Shown: positions 1 to 9,552, numbered from the stretch's first letter. The stretch: DNA of 64,000 bases from Tichowtungia aerotolerans (GCF_009905215.1 NZ_CP047593.1:124001-188000); one strand, 5' to 3'. Notes: generated by a model from the letters alone, not told the origin. Translations and numbers: made by a program.

Positions 1-627
1 ATCTTCCAGCAGCTGGAAAGTCGTCTTCAGATGATCGTTACCCAGCTCTTCAAGGTATTTCATCTCGTTGCGGAAAGGATCGAGAATAAACACCACCGGA
101 TCCAGATGAACCGGCTTCTTCGTCTTCGGGAAACCCGCCGAATAAGGATAGCCTTCATGCGGCCGCACGGTAAACGTCGAAAAATCATCCGCGACCTCAA
201 TGATGTCACCCTGCATGTGGTGCGGCATGGTATAGTCCAGTGTAAAATTTTTCACCTGTACCCGTCGGCAGTTGTTCAGGGTCAGGAACGTGTTCGACGG
301 ATGCATGCGAAACGTCGCACCCCGGCCGTCCACAACCAGATCGTCCAATCCATCCAGGTAGAGATGTGCCCCCGGGCGCAACGCCTGATGCGCGCTAAAG
401 TCATAGACGCCCTTTTGAAACACCACCTGCGCGCCCGGCCCGGCGGCAATCGCCTGATCCAGCACCGCCTTCACGCCCGGCCAGTCATCGCCTCCGCTCG
501 GTGCGAACACCCGAAACACCTTGCCAGCATCCGACACAGGCTTCTGAATGGAGATTTCCGGCACGACGCGCTCCGCCATCGCACTCGCACAGAGCCCCAT
601 TATGATCAAAACCATTTTCTTTTTCAT
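1..627 (-). CDS. Secreted right-handed beta-helix (pectate-lyase-fold) protein, 3' end outside window
   Basis: The reading frame starts at ATG 627 and is still open at base 1, so 209 codons are visible. Residues 1-18 form a signal peptide (MKKK followed by a hydrophobic stretch ending ASAMA), so the protein is exported. The stretch GDDWPGVKAVLDQAI near residue 40 is the usual opening of pectate-lyase-superfamily beta-helix enzymes, and the strand-turn pattern that follows (LDGLDDLVVDGRGATFRM, LTLNNCRRVQVKNFTLDY) looks like successive helix rungs. Such folds carry polysaccharide lyases and glycosidases such as GH28 and GH110. The phrase VKNFTLDYTMP followed by QGDIIEV resembles GH110-type alpha-galactosidases, but the catalytic part is not in view, so the substrate is open. 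The two-component genes lie just upstream on the same strand, but a 176-bp gap suggests a separate promoter. Confidence 0.7.
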   Translation of the reverse strand, partial: MKKKMVLIIMGLCASAMAERVVPEISIQKPVSDAGKVFRVFAPSGGDDWPGVKAVLDQAIAAGPGAQVVFQKGVYDFSAHQALRPGAHLYLDGLDDLVVDGRGATFRMHPSNTFLTLNNCRRVQVKNFTLDYTMPHHMQGDIIEVADDFSTFTVRPHEGYPYSAGFPKTKKPVHLDPVVFILDPFRNEMKYLEELGNDHLKTTFQLLED

Positions 628-803
628 AACCACCCAGCATTACCAGAAAATCTTCACAATGAGGTTTGCCGATTCTCTTTCGGATTGATAAGAACGCAAC
701 AGAATACAAGCAAACACCCACGATGTCTATCGGTCAAGTAACCGATGATCGCGCGGATGTCTGATTTACAATTTGTGAGCGCGGATAACGCGGGCGCAGG
801 GAA

Positions 804-1439
804 TCAGATAATCCTCGAGCGCAGTGCTTTTGCAACGGCACCGGACTGGGAATGAACCTGAAGCTTTCGATAGATATTTTCGAGATGGGTGGCAACCGTC
901 CGGCGACTGATCCCCAGCTCTGCTCCGATCTCCTTAACCGACAGGTCTTCTGCCATTTTCTGAAGAACATCCACCTCGCGCGGTGTCAGGCCAAACGTTT
1001 CGGAAGGACCCACCGAACGCATCTCTTCAACCACCACCCTGGCGATCTTGGGACTCAGCGCCGCACCTCCCAGAAAAACCTGCGTCACGCCCTGAAGAAT
1101 CTCATGGTCAGAAGCCGTCTTTAATAAATACCCCGCCGCGCCGGCATCCAGCGCCTCAACAACTTTCTGCTTGTCTTCAAAAACGGTCAGCACCAGCACC
1201 GTCATATCGGGCGCCACTTTGGCCAGGCGGCGAATGCCCTCGACTCCGCCCATGCCGGGCAGCCCCAGATCCATCAGCACCAGGTCGGGATGACGGTCCG
1301 TTTCAACAGCCTCGAGAAACTCAATACATGAGGGAAACACACGACTGCAGGTGATATTTTTTTCGCGATTCAACAGCCGCTGCAGGGTCCGGCGATAAAA
1401 TGCGTCATCCTCAACAATCCAAATATTCATCGAGATCAT
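804..1439 (-). CDS. NarL/FixJ-family response regulator
   Basis: A 211-residue transcription regulator with an N-terminal receiver domain and a C-terminal LuxR-type helix-turn-helix. The acidic pair E10-D11-D12, phosphoacceptor D57 (LVLMDLGLPG), T85 and K107 (GYLLK) are all present. The C-terminal part (LTPREVDVLQKMAEDLSVKEIG, then SRRTVATHLENIYRKL) is a complete LuxR DNA-binding domain. The gene follows the histidine kinase at 1461-3518 by about 20 bases, so the two form a co-transcribed pair. The frame is open back to a TTG at 1457; ATG 1439 was chosen because GGGAAGAGG lies just upstream, and ATG 1430 is a close alternative since the receiver begins right after it. Targets are unknown; the adjacent beta-helix enzyme is the nearest candidate. 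Confidence 0.9.
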   Translation of the reverse strand: MISMNIWIVEDDAFYRRTLQRLLNREKNITCSRVFPSCIEFLEAVETDRHPDLVLMDLGLPGMGGVEGIRRLAKVAPDMTVLVLTVFEDKQKVVEALDAGAAGYLLKTASDHEILQGVTQVFLGGAALSPKIARVVVEEMRSVGPSETFGLTPREVDVLQKMAEDLSVKEIGAELGISRRTVATHLENIYRKLQVHSQSGAVAKALRSRII

Positions 1440-1460
1440 CAGCCTCTTCCCGTTCAAAAT

Positions 1461-3518
1461 TTATGCTTCATCTTTTTTACGACAGCCAAACCGGCCGGGT
1501 CGATTGGAGGTTTTATAGGGATGGTCCGTTTTGTTCAGCAGAATTTTCCAGGGAATCGTCAGCACAAGAACCGTGCCCTGTCCGGGCGCGGTTTCGAGGT
1601 CCATTTTTCCTCCCATTTCCTGCGCGCGCTTTCTCATGCTGTCAAGCCCCCATCCATCGACAACGGAAGACACATCGAATCCGCACCCGTTGTCACGCAT
1701 CTGCAGTCTAAAACCGGCGGGCGCAACCTGCACAGAAACATCAACCTTCGTGGCCTGCGCATGTCGCGCACAGTTGTGCAACGCCTCCTTGAAATACATG
1801 AGCAAATGACGTTTCAACGTTAAAGGTATCTCGACATCCGGACAGTCATCCGGCATCTCGAAGGTGAGTTCCATACCGTCCAGAACCCGTTCCGTACGCT
1901 CCCGCAGCTTAACAAGCAAATCAGGCAGGCGCACACCACTGCGGTCAATCAACCAGACCACTTCGCGCAGCGAAGCACAGGCATCTCGAGCCATCAGGGC
2001 CAATTCGCCCAGCTCCTCTTTCATTTCCCCGGAAGCCGCAGTTCTCTCCAACGCAGAGGCCATTAGGGCCATACCGCCGAGATTGCTGCCGACCTCGTCA
2101 TGCAGGTCTCGGGTAATACGCTGCTTCAGCCGGAGTGCACCGACTCTACGCAGGATATGCTGATATATCAACGCCGCGATAACCAGGCTTGCAATCAGAG
2201 CTCCAATGACAATCCATGCTGTTTTTAAAATTCGGCGACGATGTTCGACCGACTCAACCATAAGTCTCGCAATATCATTCAAACGCCGCTCCAGCATATT
2301 GCGTCGGATCAGTCCGTTCACCCACTGGTTCATAGGCAACACCAGCAAACCGTTCGCCGTCCGATCAACCAGCGCATCCACCTGTCCCTGCCCATCCCAG
2401 CTGGCTACCCGGCATTGCAACAGTTCAACGCCCTGCAAAGCAACCTCCCCCAATGCAAATGTATACATCCCCTCATGCACCGGGAAATCGGAGAACGTCA
2501 GCTGCACCCAACGGACAAACCTGGAATTACCGGAAATACGAACCACGTTATTGCCCGGATTCGGCAGCGCCGATTCCTCGACGACACGCTCTATCTCCTG
2601 CGGATCGTTCGGCCGATCCCGAAACATCTGAAGCCTGACAGATCCCGGAAAGCCGTATCCCGGCACAATAATCCCTTCCGGCGGACGAGCCGGATAGAGA
2701 GAGATCATACTTACATGCACTTTTCGCCCCAAATCCAGCAGAAGCACCTGCTCGGCCGGTTGCTTCCTGTAGCGCATAATGTAATCCGATAACGGTTCTC
2801 CCCCGACGGCAGCCCCTACAGGCAGGCCACAACTGGTTTTCTGGTCGATCAAATAATCAGCACTCCAGAACGGAGGCGACTCGAAACTGGCGGAGGACCG
2901 TATCGCCAGAGTTTTCATTACAAAAAAATCAGTGCGTATCAACGCCTCGTCCAGCGCAAAAAACTCCCGGCCACCTTCGACAGTTCCGCGATAAACCTCC
3001 AAGAGGATCGTATCGAGAGAACCGCCGGTCCCGGCAAACCGAACAGGATAACGCCCGGGGTCAGGATAGTCACGCTCACGCCAGTCGGCAATCACCTCGC
3101 GCGAGCCATCCTGAGCAACTGCGGTAATCCGGAATCGACGGGGAAAGCCATATCCCGGCATATCATCAAACCGTCGGTCGGCCGCAGGAATAAGGAAAAA
3201 CTCATTAAAACTGTGCTCTAAAGTGGTTTTCAACTCGACGGTCCATCGCGGTTCCTCAGGTAATTCATCCAGTACCGGGAGGTATCCGCTGTGATAGCCA
3301 TATGCATCAAGTTGCAAAGAATCATCAATCTTCGGCAGGTCCGCCAGCTCAGCGCGCAGACGGAACTCCTCTACCTCCAGCCGCTGAATATATTTTTTGA
3401 TAGAAAACAAAGGAACAGATCCAACCGGATCCCCCTGAGCAAAAAGCTCCGCAGACATCACCCACAAAGACGTGTGAGCCAATACCGCAACTCGGAAAAT
3501 GGAAGCAAACTTGAGCAT
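1461..3518 (-). CDS. Sensor histidine kinase (HisKA_3) with a large duplicated periplasmic sensor
   Basis: A 685-residue membrane sensor kinase. Residues 1-28 look like a signal peptide. About 400 extracytoplasmic residues follow, with two lobes that both carry PGYGFP (121-126 and 286-291), suggesting a duplicated beta-sandwich resembling discoidin/F5-8C ligand-binding domains. One transmembrane helix lies at about 430-455. The cytoplasmic part has a HisKA_3 dimerisation region with phosphoacceptor H473 (RDLHDEVGSNLGG) and an HATPase domain (EALHNCARHAQAT, DNGCGFD, GWGLDSMRKRAQEMGG). It pairs with the NarL-type regulator directly downstream. The expected role is sensing an external sugar or polymer and phosphorylating that regulator. 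The start at 3518 has no clear ribosome-binding site. The ligand is unknown. Confidence 0.88.
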   Translation of the reverse strand: MLKFASIFRVAVLAHTSLWVMSAELFAQGDPVGSVPLFSIKKYIQRLEVEEFRLRAELADLPKIDDSLQLDAYGYHSGYLPVLDELPEEPRWTVELKTTLEHSFNEFFLIPAADRRFDDMPGYGFPRRFRITAVAQDGSREVIADWRERDYPDPGRYPVRFAGTGGSLDTILLEVYRGTVEGGREFFALDEALIRTDFFVMKTLAIRSSASFESPPFWSADYLIDQKTSCGLPVGAAVGGEPLSDYIMRYRKQPAEQVLLLDLGRKVHVSMISLYPARPPEGIIVPGYGFPGSVRLQMFRDRPNDPQEIERVVEESALPNPGNNVVRISGNSRFVRWVQLTFSDFPVHEGMYTFALGEVALQGVELLQCRVASWDGQGQVDALVDRTANGLLVLPMNQWVNGLIRRNMLERRLNDIARLMVESVEHRRRILKTAWIVIGALIASLVIAALIYQHILRRVGALRLKQRITRDLHDEVGSNLGGMALMASALERTAASGEMKEELGELALMARDACASLREVVWLIDRSGVRLPDLLVKLRERTERVLDGMELTFEMPDDCPDVEIPLTLKRHLLMYFKEALHNCARHAQATKVDVSVQVAPAGFRLQMRDNGCGFDVSSVVDGWGLDSMRKRAQEMGGKMDLETAPGQGTVLVLTIPWKILLNKTDHPYKTSNRPGRFGCRKKDEA

Positions 3519-4120
3519 AAATGAAAAAACGGCTTAATCTCGAAATCGAATGTCGGGGTCAACATTTGGATATTATTGTTAACCCAAACTTCAGACCAAC
3601 AAAAGAACGTTCTGCAAGATGTGAAAATGAGGCACACGATGAAAAACAGCATTCGTGCTAACGGTTCGAACGTTCTGAAAAGAATCTCTCGAAACAGAAA
3701 CAATTTTCTCAACCGGGACGTGTTAACACCAGCTCCCCAAACCGACACAAACTCAAAAAGAAAAAGACTGCAGTACAGAAAAACCCTCCGTCTGCTGCCT
3801 GCTCAGCAAGGCGGCCTTATCCAACAAAGATATTTCAAACACGGCTCAGTATGTCGCCGCACATGGATACTAATGATGAGGGAGGCTCCTGACATTTCTG
3901 GAAACGGCATACAATTGACACCCGCACGAACTGGATGAAAAAAGTGTACCGGCCCAGGTCACCGATGAGCTCCAGAAACCGCAGTCCATGCAGATCAGTT
4001 TCAACACCGCATCCGTCAATGCGCACATCGATCAAGGCGCATCTGGACGGATTCGATGCTTTAAAAACCGACGAACTGTCTATTTCCCCCCGAACAAATC
4101 AGTCTCCCATCGCGAACAGT
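3519..4120. other. 602-bp non-coding gap
   Basis: No convincing gene lies between the GxGYxYP gene and the histidine kinase. Short open frames on both strands match no family known to me and lack ribosome-binding sites. The part next to the kinase presumably holds its promoter and contains two copies of an 8-bp palindrome, listed separately. No clear rho-independent terminator for the gene ending at 4121 was found. Confidence 0.5.
3605..3675. promoter_or_regulatory. Paired GAACGTTC palindromes upstream of the histidine kinase
   Basis: GAACGTTC occurs at 3605-3612 (within the longer palindrome AGAACGTTCT) and at 3668-3675, 63 bp or about six helical turns apart, 87-157 bp upstream of the kinase start. 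Two identical perfect palindromes on the same DNA face could be a dimer-binding site pair, for example for autoregulation by the response regulator. This is seen only as sequence; chance cannot be excluded. Confidence 0.3.
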
Positions 4121-6553
4121 TTATTCTGCATCATGTTCGAGGATCATTGACTCTATATCCACCGTTCCCTGCCCGCTGATTATTACACGGAAATCCGCCA
4201 TGGCATTCTGGCTGTTCTTGAAATATGGACGATCGAGTTTAAAGACAATTTCCTGAGCCTCTCCGGGAGACTGCCTTGTTTTTTTCGGATGCGCTTTATA
4301 GGGGTTGGGAAAATCGCCTGCAGGCCACATAGAATTATATTGAAGTCCCACAGTCACCGGGGCATCACAGCTCAATGCAATCCGGACCTGCAGGTCATCA
4401 GCCAGTTCATTTTCCTTGGAAAAAGCATCATCCACTGTGACGTAGAAATAACGAGGACTCTTCGCGGAAGGAGCCAGCCTCCAAACGGATGCATCACCGT
4501 CCTTCACTACAGCAAACGCCCCGTCACCGGCACGCACCGGCTCCAGCCCGGACGGCCCTTCTCCTGCACGGGCCTCCAGCCGTTTTTTATGCATCCAGGG
4601 ACTGGTCAGCGGAAGTTTGTCTCCTTCCTGCTTCAGAGACATAAAGGTATGGGCATCCAGAAACTCGATATTTGCTGCGGGGTGTTGTTTGCGCAGTTCT
4701 GTCACGACATCGGCCACCATAGACGGACGGAACAGAATAAGGCGATAAGCGTAAAACTCAGGATAGATCAGTCCGGAGCCGGCCCGCTCAAACAACCGGG
4801 CCATTTCAGACGTGAACATGGCCTTGTCCCGATGATGGTAAGCCTGCGCAAACTTAACCGGAACTCCGGCAACCTCCTTCAGAGTCGCGGTTCGGTTCAG
4901 TCCCATCCCGGCCGGTGTCAGGGCGGCAATCGGCGCGAGGATCTCTTCAGTGAACTCCTGGTCGCTGATATAGAATGCCATCAGATCCATATTCAACCGA
5001 TCGAGATACGGCTTCGCCGCCTGACAATAGGCCTCATACCCGTCCTCTTTAATACGGCCGGTACGGTTACTGCCCACCAAATAATATGGGTCGACGTAAC
5101 CGGCTCCGTCATCGCCGATGCGGAAGAAATCCTGCTCGGTCCGGTTTTCCAGCAGATAGCGGAACACGTGCGGAACGCGATCCGAGAGGAGCGGATTAAT
5201 CGCCCAGTTCAACGGGACGGTTCCCCGGCCGGGACGATCATAAATCGTGTGGGCAATCTGGTTCAGCCATGCCGACCCGTCATGATCGAGCATAAACAGG
5301 CAGACATAGATTGTATCTTTTTTCAGCTCCGGCTTTTCCACTGCGGGATTTGTGAATTCCGACGGCTTCGGCAGCGGCAGATGACGGTAAAACGAAGCAT
5401 TGGACAGCCCGAATGCGGCATCGGCATCGTTCCACAGGTTATATGATGTCGCCAGCCGGATAAACGCCTGCTCCGCATCAATCGGCGGATGCGCGTTGCC
5501 AACGGCATCGGTGTATTTCACCCACCACGGAGCAAACCCGCCCATCACACCGAATGCTCCGTCACGTTGACGGTAACTTTCTTCCAGCAGATCATTCCAC
5601 AACCTCAGGTCTGTGCCGGGAACCTGTCTCAGATCATCATTGGGTGCTGCATCATCCAGCGGATAGAGGTCCACAAAAAGGCCGCGCTGCGAAATCCAGT
5701 AATCGCCGTTGTAAAGTCCGTTGTGCTGAAGGATATTGCGGTTGCCCAGATGCTTGTTTCCCCCATAACTGACAACCGGCGGGTTCCAGGTAAACGCATC
5801 CAGATTGTACCAGAGATGATACGGACTGGCCTTGCCGGATTTCAGGTACAGATCCAGCATCGTGCGGTAAATCAGTTCTTTACCGGTGATCCCCTGTTTG
5901 GCCGCTTTCGAGGCATACCCTGTAAAATTCTGAACAACCGGAAGCGAAATCCCTGACGCCGCAATCCTCTGTTGGAGAAACCCGTCGTCAAGATCTGCAC
6001 TCAACGGCAGAAGGTCCTCGCACCCGGCTGCCGTCAGCGCCAGATTCACAGAGGATGGAGTTTCCATATCCCACAGCGCCAGCCCATTGACCTCGTCGGC
6101 AAACACAGAAAGCAGATCTTTAACCGATTCGATCTCAACAACGGGCCGTTGTCCCAGCAGCCCCGACTGCTGAAGCCAAGCCAGCCAGCGGCGGTCCATC
6201 GACTCAAAATCTGCCTGTTTATCACGTCCCTTAATATGAAAACTATCCAGTTCCACCCCGATCAGGTTCACCGCGGCATCCAGAAACAGCCGCGACTCAT
6301 CGCGGTTCACGATGCCCTGCAGGGCCGTAATAAAATAGGTAGCGTTCACTTGTTTCTCAAGTGAGTCAAATCCCTCCTGTTCATAGATTTTCCAGAGATC
6401 CAGCACGTAAACCGAAGCATTCGGCTCCGAAACAACGGTCTGCTGGGCGCACGCCGAAACAGCCCCGACCAGACAGCCGGCTGAAATCACCGACGCAAAA
6501 ATCCGCCTCGTCCACTTTTTAAACCCGTTGGGAACAGAACATATTGTCATCAT
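4121..6553 (-). CDS. Exported GxGYxYP-domain protein, putative glycoside hydrolase, predicted lipoprotein
   Basis: About 810 residues. The leader ends in VSAC at about residues 32-35, an acceptable lipobox, so the protein is probably lipid-anchored. The N-terminal part (VYVLDLWKIYEQEGFDS, then ALQGIVNRDESRLFLD) is the recognisable opening of GxGYxYP-domain proteins. The name-giving motif appears in altered form as GAGYVDP, with Asp in place of the second Tyr. The C-terminal 120 residues look like a beta-sandwich accessory domain. Members of this family are often found in carbohydrate-utilisation loci, but I know of no firmly established activity. It is the third gene of the minus-strand run after the two GH38 genes, about 95 bp downstream. 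The start is ATG 6553, with GAAGGG six bases upstream; an in-frame TTG just before it is less likely. Confidence 0.6.
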   Translation of the reverse strand: MMTICSVPNGFKKWTRRIFASVISAGCLVGAVSACAQQTVVSEPNASVYVLDLWKIYEQEGFDSLEKQVNATYFITALQGIVNRDESRLFLDAAVNLIGVELDSFHIKGRDKQADFESMDRRWLAWLQQSGLLGQRPVVEIESVKDLLSVFADEVNGLALWDMETPSSVNLALTAAGCEDLLPLSADLDDGFLQQRIAASGISLPVVQNFTGYASKAAKQGITGKELIYRTMLDLYLKSGKASPYHLWYNLDAFTWNPPVVSYGGNKHLGNRNILQHNGLYNGDYWISQRGLFVDLYPLDDAAPNDDLRQVPGTDLRLWNDLLEESYRQRDGAFGVMGGFAPWWVKYTDAVGNAHPPIDAEQAFIRLATSYNLWNDADAAFGLSNASFYRHLPLPKPSEFTNPAVEKPELKKDTIYVCLFMLDHDGSAWLNQIAHTIYDRPGRGTVPLNWAINPLLSDRVPHVFRYLLENRTEQDFFRIGDDGAGYVDPYYLVGSNRTGRIKEDGYEAYCQAAKPYLDRLNMDLMAFYISDQEFTEEILAPIAALTPAGMGLNRTATLKEVAGVPVKFAQAYHHRDKAMFTSEMARLFERAGSGLIYPEFYAYRLILFRPSMVADVVTELRKQHPAANIEFLDAHTFMSLKQEGDKLPLTSPWMHKKRLEARAGEGPSGLEPVRAGDGAFAVVKDGDASVWRLAPSAKSPRYFYVTVDDAFSKENELADDLQVRIALSCDAPVTVGLQYNSMWPAGDFPNPYKAHPKKTRQSPGEAQEIVFKLDRPYFKNSQNAMADFRVIISGQGTVDIESMILEHDAE

Positions 6554-6649
6554 CAATCGCCCTTCTTCATTTGATCTTCATCATATCTGCTGTCCGCCTG
6601 GGATCCGCAATACGAATAACCTTTTTCACTTAACTCGTTCAAAAAATAC

Positions 6650-9517
6650 TTATCTGAAACACAGGGTCAGAATTTCCAGGGGCCGGAAAGTCAACTCGGT
6701 TTTATTTCCAAGGATCGGAAGTTCTTCGCCGGACGGAGACTCATCCAGATTAATTTTTTCCAATGTCTGGAAATCTGCCTGCAGAGTCAGCTTCGTCTTC
6801 ACCGGTTCCGGCGCACTGTTCCAGAGACGAAGAACCGTCGCGCCCTCTTCCGTGCGGTACAGCGCAGAAATCTGGACGTTCCGATTTTCCTCAATCTCCA
6901 GCAGCGACTGTTTCGGCGGCAGAATGCCCGGCTTCGGAACGCCCTGCAGCACACGCACCGGCGTACGGAAGTCATCGGCCTCCCAATGGATCCCCGCGTC
7001 GTTCCAGTTTCCGTCGTGCAGTGTCACGGCGTATTCAACCTCGTATGTTCCCTGCAGCTGGTGACCGTTGCTGCGATCCAGCTCTTCCGGCGTCATCTTG
7101 CCGCGGTTGGCTTTCATCGAAACACGCGTGGTGCGCAGCATCGTGACTGCCAAGGTACGATCCGCATCGTCGAACACTTCGTATTCCCCGACGCCCTTGC
7201 TCATAAAGCTGAATCCGGCTTTGTCGTCACTGACGGTGACAAAGCGCTGCATCGGCTGGAACGGATGATGCGGTTCCATGTTGTCCTTCGTGTCGTTCCA
7301 CAAAACACACCGCTTAATGACATCAAACGGACTGTCCGCGTAGGCGAAGTCGGTCTGAATGCCTGTCGGGAACAGCAGGCGCAAACGATGATCTTTGGCG
7401 CTGTTGTCAATCGTGGTTTTAAACTCAAGACGGCGGCTGCCTTTGGCCAGCGTCACGCGGGTGGAGATGGCAACCGGCACGGTATTACGCGAGCGGTCAG
7501 CGCCCTGCGCGCATTCCGGCACGGGAAGCGTCAGCTCAATCTGCCAGGTGGCACGCAGCGCATTGTTTTCAACCAGCGTCAGGTGTGCCGGTTCGCAAAG
7601 GCTGCTGACCACTGTATCGCGCAGAACGCCGCTGTGCTTGTGCGCATTGCCGGTGCTCGCATCGTCCGCCCAGACGTGCAGTCCCGCAGCCGTGCGACCG
7701 GTCTGCTTGTCGGTCAAATCCAGCGTGCCGTTCGGATTGATCTGCGCACGGACAAACTCGTTTTCGAGTATTCCGCTCTGAAACGCGATAAAGGACCGCT
7801 CCCCTTTCGGCTGCGGATTCGGTTCATACTCACGCAGGCGCGGTCGCACAGCCAGTGTGCGCCAGCCCATCGGCGGCAGCTCGATATCGATGAGCAACCG
7901 GTTGCGAAGGATGTCAAAAACCGCCGCGTTGGCGTCGAGCTTGCGTTCGACTTCCATATCGATGTCTTCGCGCTGAAAGACCGTATACGGAACCTTGTTT
8001 CCCTCTTCATCAATCAGATCGAAATATTGGAACGTCAGCATTTTGTCGGGCTCAAACCCTTCAACGATCGGGCCCACGCCGGTACAGGTTTCGACCTTGA
8101 AGTTTCCAAAGTTCGGGCGCGGCGTGTCGACAACGACCGATTCAATCCGCTTGCGGGTAACCGGCAGCGTATTGAAGAAGGTGAGCGTCAGATCGCCGTC
8201 CTCGAAGGTTCCGGCGGTGTCGATTTTCGTCCAGAGTTCTTCGGAGGCTTTGCGAGAACATTCGAGGGCAATCGACGTCGTGGCGTGAAAGCGGAACGGA
8301 TTGTCTTCGTGCGCCTGTGAAATCGCCGCGCCGCAGATGCTGTCGTGAGCATGGTTTTTCAGCAGGTACAGCCACGCCCGCTCGAGCAGAGCACTCTCAT
8401 ACGTACCGCCGCAGAGCGCACTCATCGCAGCCAGCGGTTCCGCTACATTGATCAGCTCGCGCTGTGCGAGATCGTTCTCTAATTTCAGATCCATCCGGGA
8501 AGAATGCGTCGCACCCAGCAGGCCGTTGAATCCGGCCTCAACGAGCGTATAACGCATTTCCCCGCGAAGAACGGGAACGGAATCTGCATCCAGCCCGTCC
8601 AGACAGGCATCGACGTATTCATCGATACCCGCCTGCTGAATCTGATACTCATCCTGTGCGGCATTGCAGGCGGCGATCAGCGCCGGCAGCTTTTCGTAAG
8701 GCACGGCGTTGTCTTCCATGTCGAGCGCAAGCAGCTGGCTGTTCACCATCTGCGGCTCAGCCTGCGCGCCGAGCATGCGGATTGCTTCGCGAATGGCCTC
8801 CGGATCGGCATTGAAATCCATGCTTTCGTTTTTGAGCTGGAAGGCCGTTTCGTACAGCCCGGCATCGGCCATGTGCACCGGCCAGTCGGAGGCATTCCAT
8901 TCTGTGCTCAGGTCGCGCGGATGTTTGCCGAGTACGAGTTTATAGTGCGGAAAGAAAAACCAGTTGGTGCGGGTGACTTCGTCAAAACAGCGCAGATGGA
9001 AGATCTGGGTTCCGTCCGGACTTTCGAGGCGGCAGATCGGCGGGACCTGTTCTTTATTGGTGCCGCGGTAGGAGAGCGCGGATTTCATGCCGAAGCCGGC
9101 ATAGATCTGCGCGAGCTGCGAAATCTGGCCGTAGGACGTCGCGGTATAACCGGCGTTGACGGCTCCGCCGAACCCGTCGGCCATGCGTTTGCCGATGAGC
9201 AGGTTGCGGATCAGCGACTCCGGCGCCACCGATGACATTTCCGGCAGCGTGTACCACATGACCGTCTGAATCCGCCCGGCGTTCATCAGTGCGCGCAGGC
9301 GTTCTTCGTTCTGCGGCCGGGCGCTGAGATAGTCCTCGATCACCACGGTGCCGCCGTCGAGCAGGAAGCACTTGTAGTCCGGATTGCGCTCCATAATATC
9401 GAGCAGTTCGTCGACCAGCTCCGCCAGCCGCAGCAGGGACTGCTCGGCCGTGAAGCGCCATTCCCGGTCCCAATGCGTTCCGGAGATTACATGAAAGGTT
9501 TTCTGTGCGTCAGACAT
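6650..9517 (-). CDS. GH38 alpha-mannosidase-family protein lacking the catalytic nucleophile
   Basis: A 955-residue cytoplasmic-looking protein (no signal peptide) with the overall plan of GH38 alpha-mannosidases. The zinc-site motif HWDREW is at residues 15-20, and NHAHDSICG marks the second zinc-histidine region at about residue 390. The central mannosidase domain and the C-terminal beta-domains follow. The segment that normally holds the Asp nucleophile and zinc ligand reads GYTATSYGQISQL (123-135). Aligned with GYAPDQFGLISQL of the neighbouring paralogue, the Asp becomes Thr127. Either the protein is catalytically inactive, or it works differently or on another substrate. The gene starts 35 bp after the intact paralogue, with AGGGA six bases before ATG 9517. 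No frameshift or stop suggests decay, so selection appears to maintain it. Confidence 0.85.
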   Translation of the reverse strand: MSDAQKTFHVISGTHWDREWRFTAEQSLLRLAELVDELLDIMERNPDYKCFLLDGGTVVIEDYLSARPQNEERLRALMNAGRIQTVMWYTLPEMSSVAPESLIRNLLIGKRMADGFGGAVNAGYTATSYGQISQLAQIYAGFGMKSALSYRGTNKEQVPPICRLESPDGTQIFHLRCFDEVTRTNWFFFPHYKLVLGKHPRDLSTEWNASDWPVHMADAGLYETAFQLKNESMDFNADPEAIREAIRMLGAQAEPQMVNSQLLALDMEDNAVPYEKLPALIAACNAAQDEYQIQQAGIDEYVDACLDGLDADSVPVLRGEMRYTLVEAGFNGLLGATHSSRMDLKLENDLAQRELINVAEPLAAMSALCGGTYESALLERAWLYLLKNHAHDSICGAAISQAHEDNPFRFHATTSIALECSRKASEELWTKIDTAGTFEDGDLTLTFFNTLPVTRKRIESVVVDTPRPNFGNFKVETCTGVGPIVEGFEPDKMLTFQYFDLIDEEGNKVPYTVFQREDIDMEVERKLDANAAVFDILRNRLLIDIELPPMGWRTLAVRPRLREYEPNPQPKGERSFIAFQSGILENEFVRAQINPNGTLDLTDKQTGRTAAGLHVWADDASTGNAHKHSGVLRDTVVSSLCEPAHLTLVENNALRATWQIELTLPVPECAQGADRSRNTVPVAISTRVTLAKGSRRLEFKTTIDNSAKDHRLRLLFPTGIQTDFAYADSPFDVIKRCVLWNDTKDNMEPHHPFQPMQRFVTVSDDKAGFSFMSKGVGEYEVFDDADRTLAVTMLRTTRVSMKANRGKMTPEELDRSNGHQLQGTYEVEYAVTLHDGNWNDAGIHWEADDFRTPVRVLQGVPKPGILPPKQSLLEIEENRNVQISALYRTEEGATVLRLWNSAPEPVKTKLTLQADFQTLEKINLDESPSGEELPILGNKTELTFRPLEILTLCFR

Positions 9518-9552
9518 AGATATTCCCTGTTTAAAATTTTGGCGGACAGAAC

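Noticed and set aside
3835-4035. Short minus-strand frame in the gap before the histidine kinase, at first read as a receiver-domain fragment
   Set aside because: None of the receiver motifs (acidic pair, phosphoacceptor, Lys) is present.
6986-8320. 444-codon plus-strand frame opposite the GH38 variant gene
   Set aside because: Antisense by-product; the GH38 reading is supported along its whole length.
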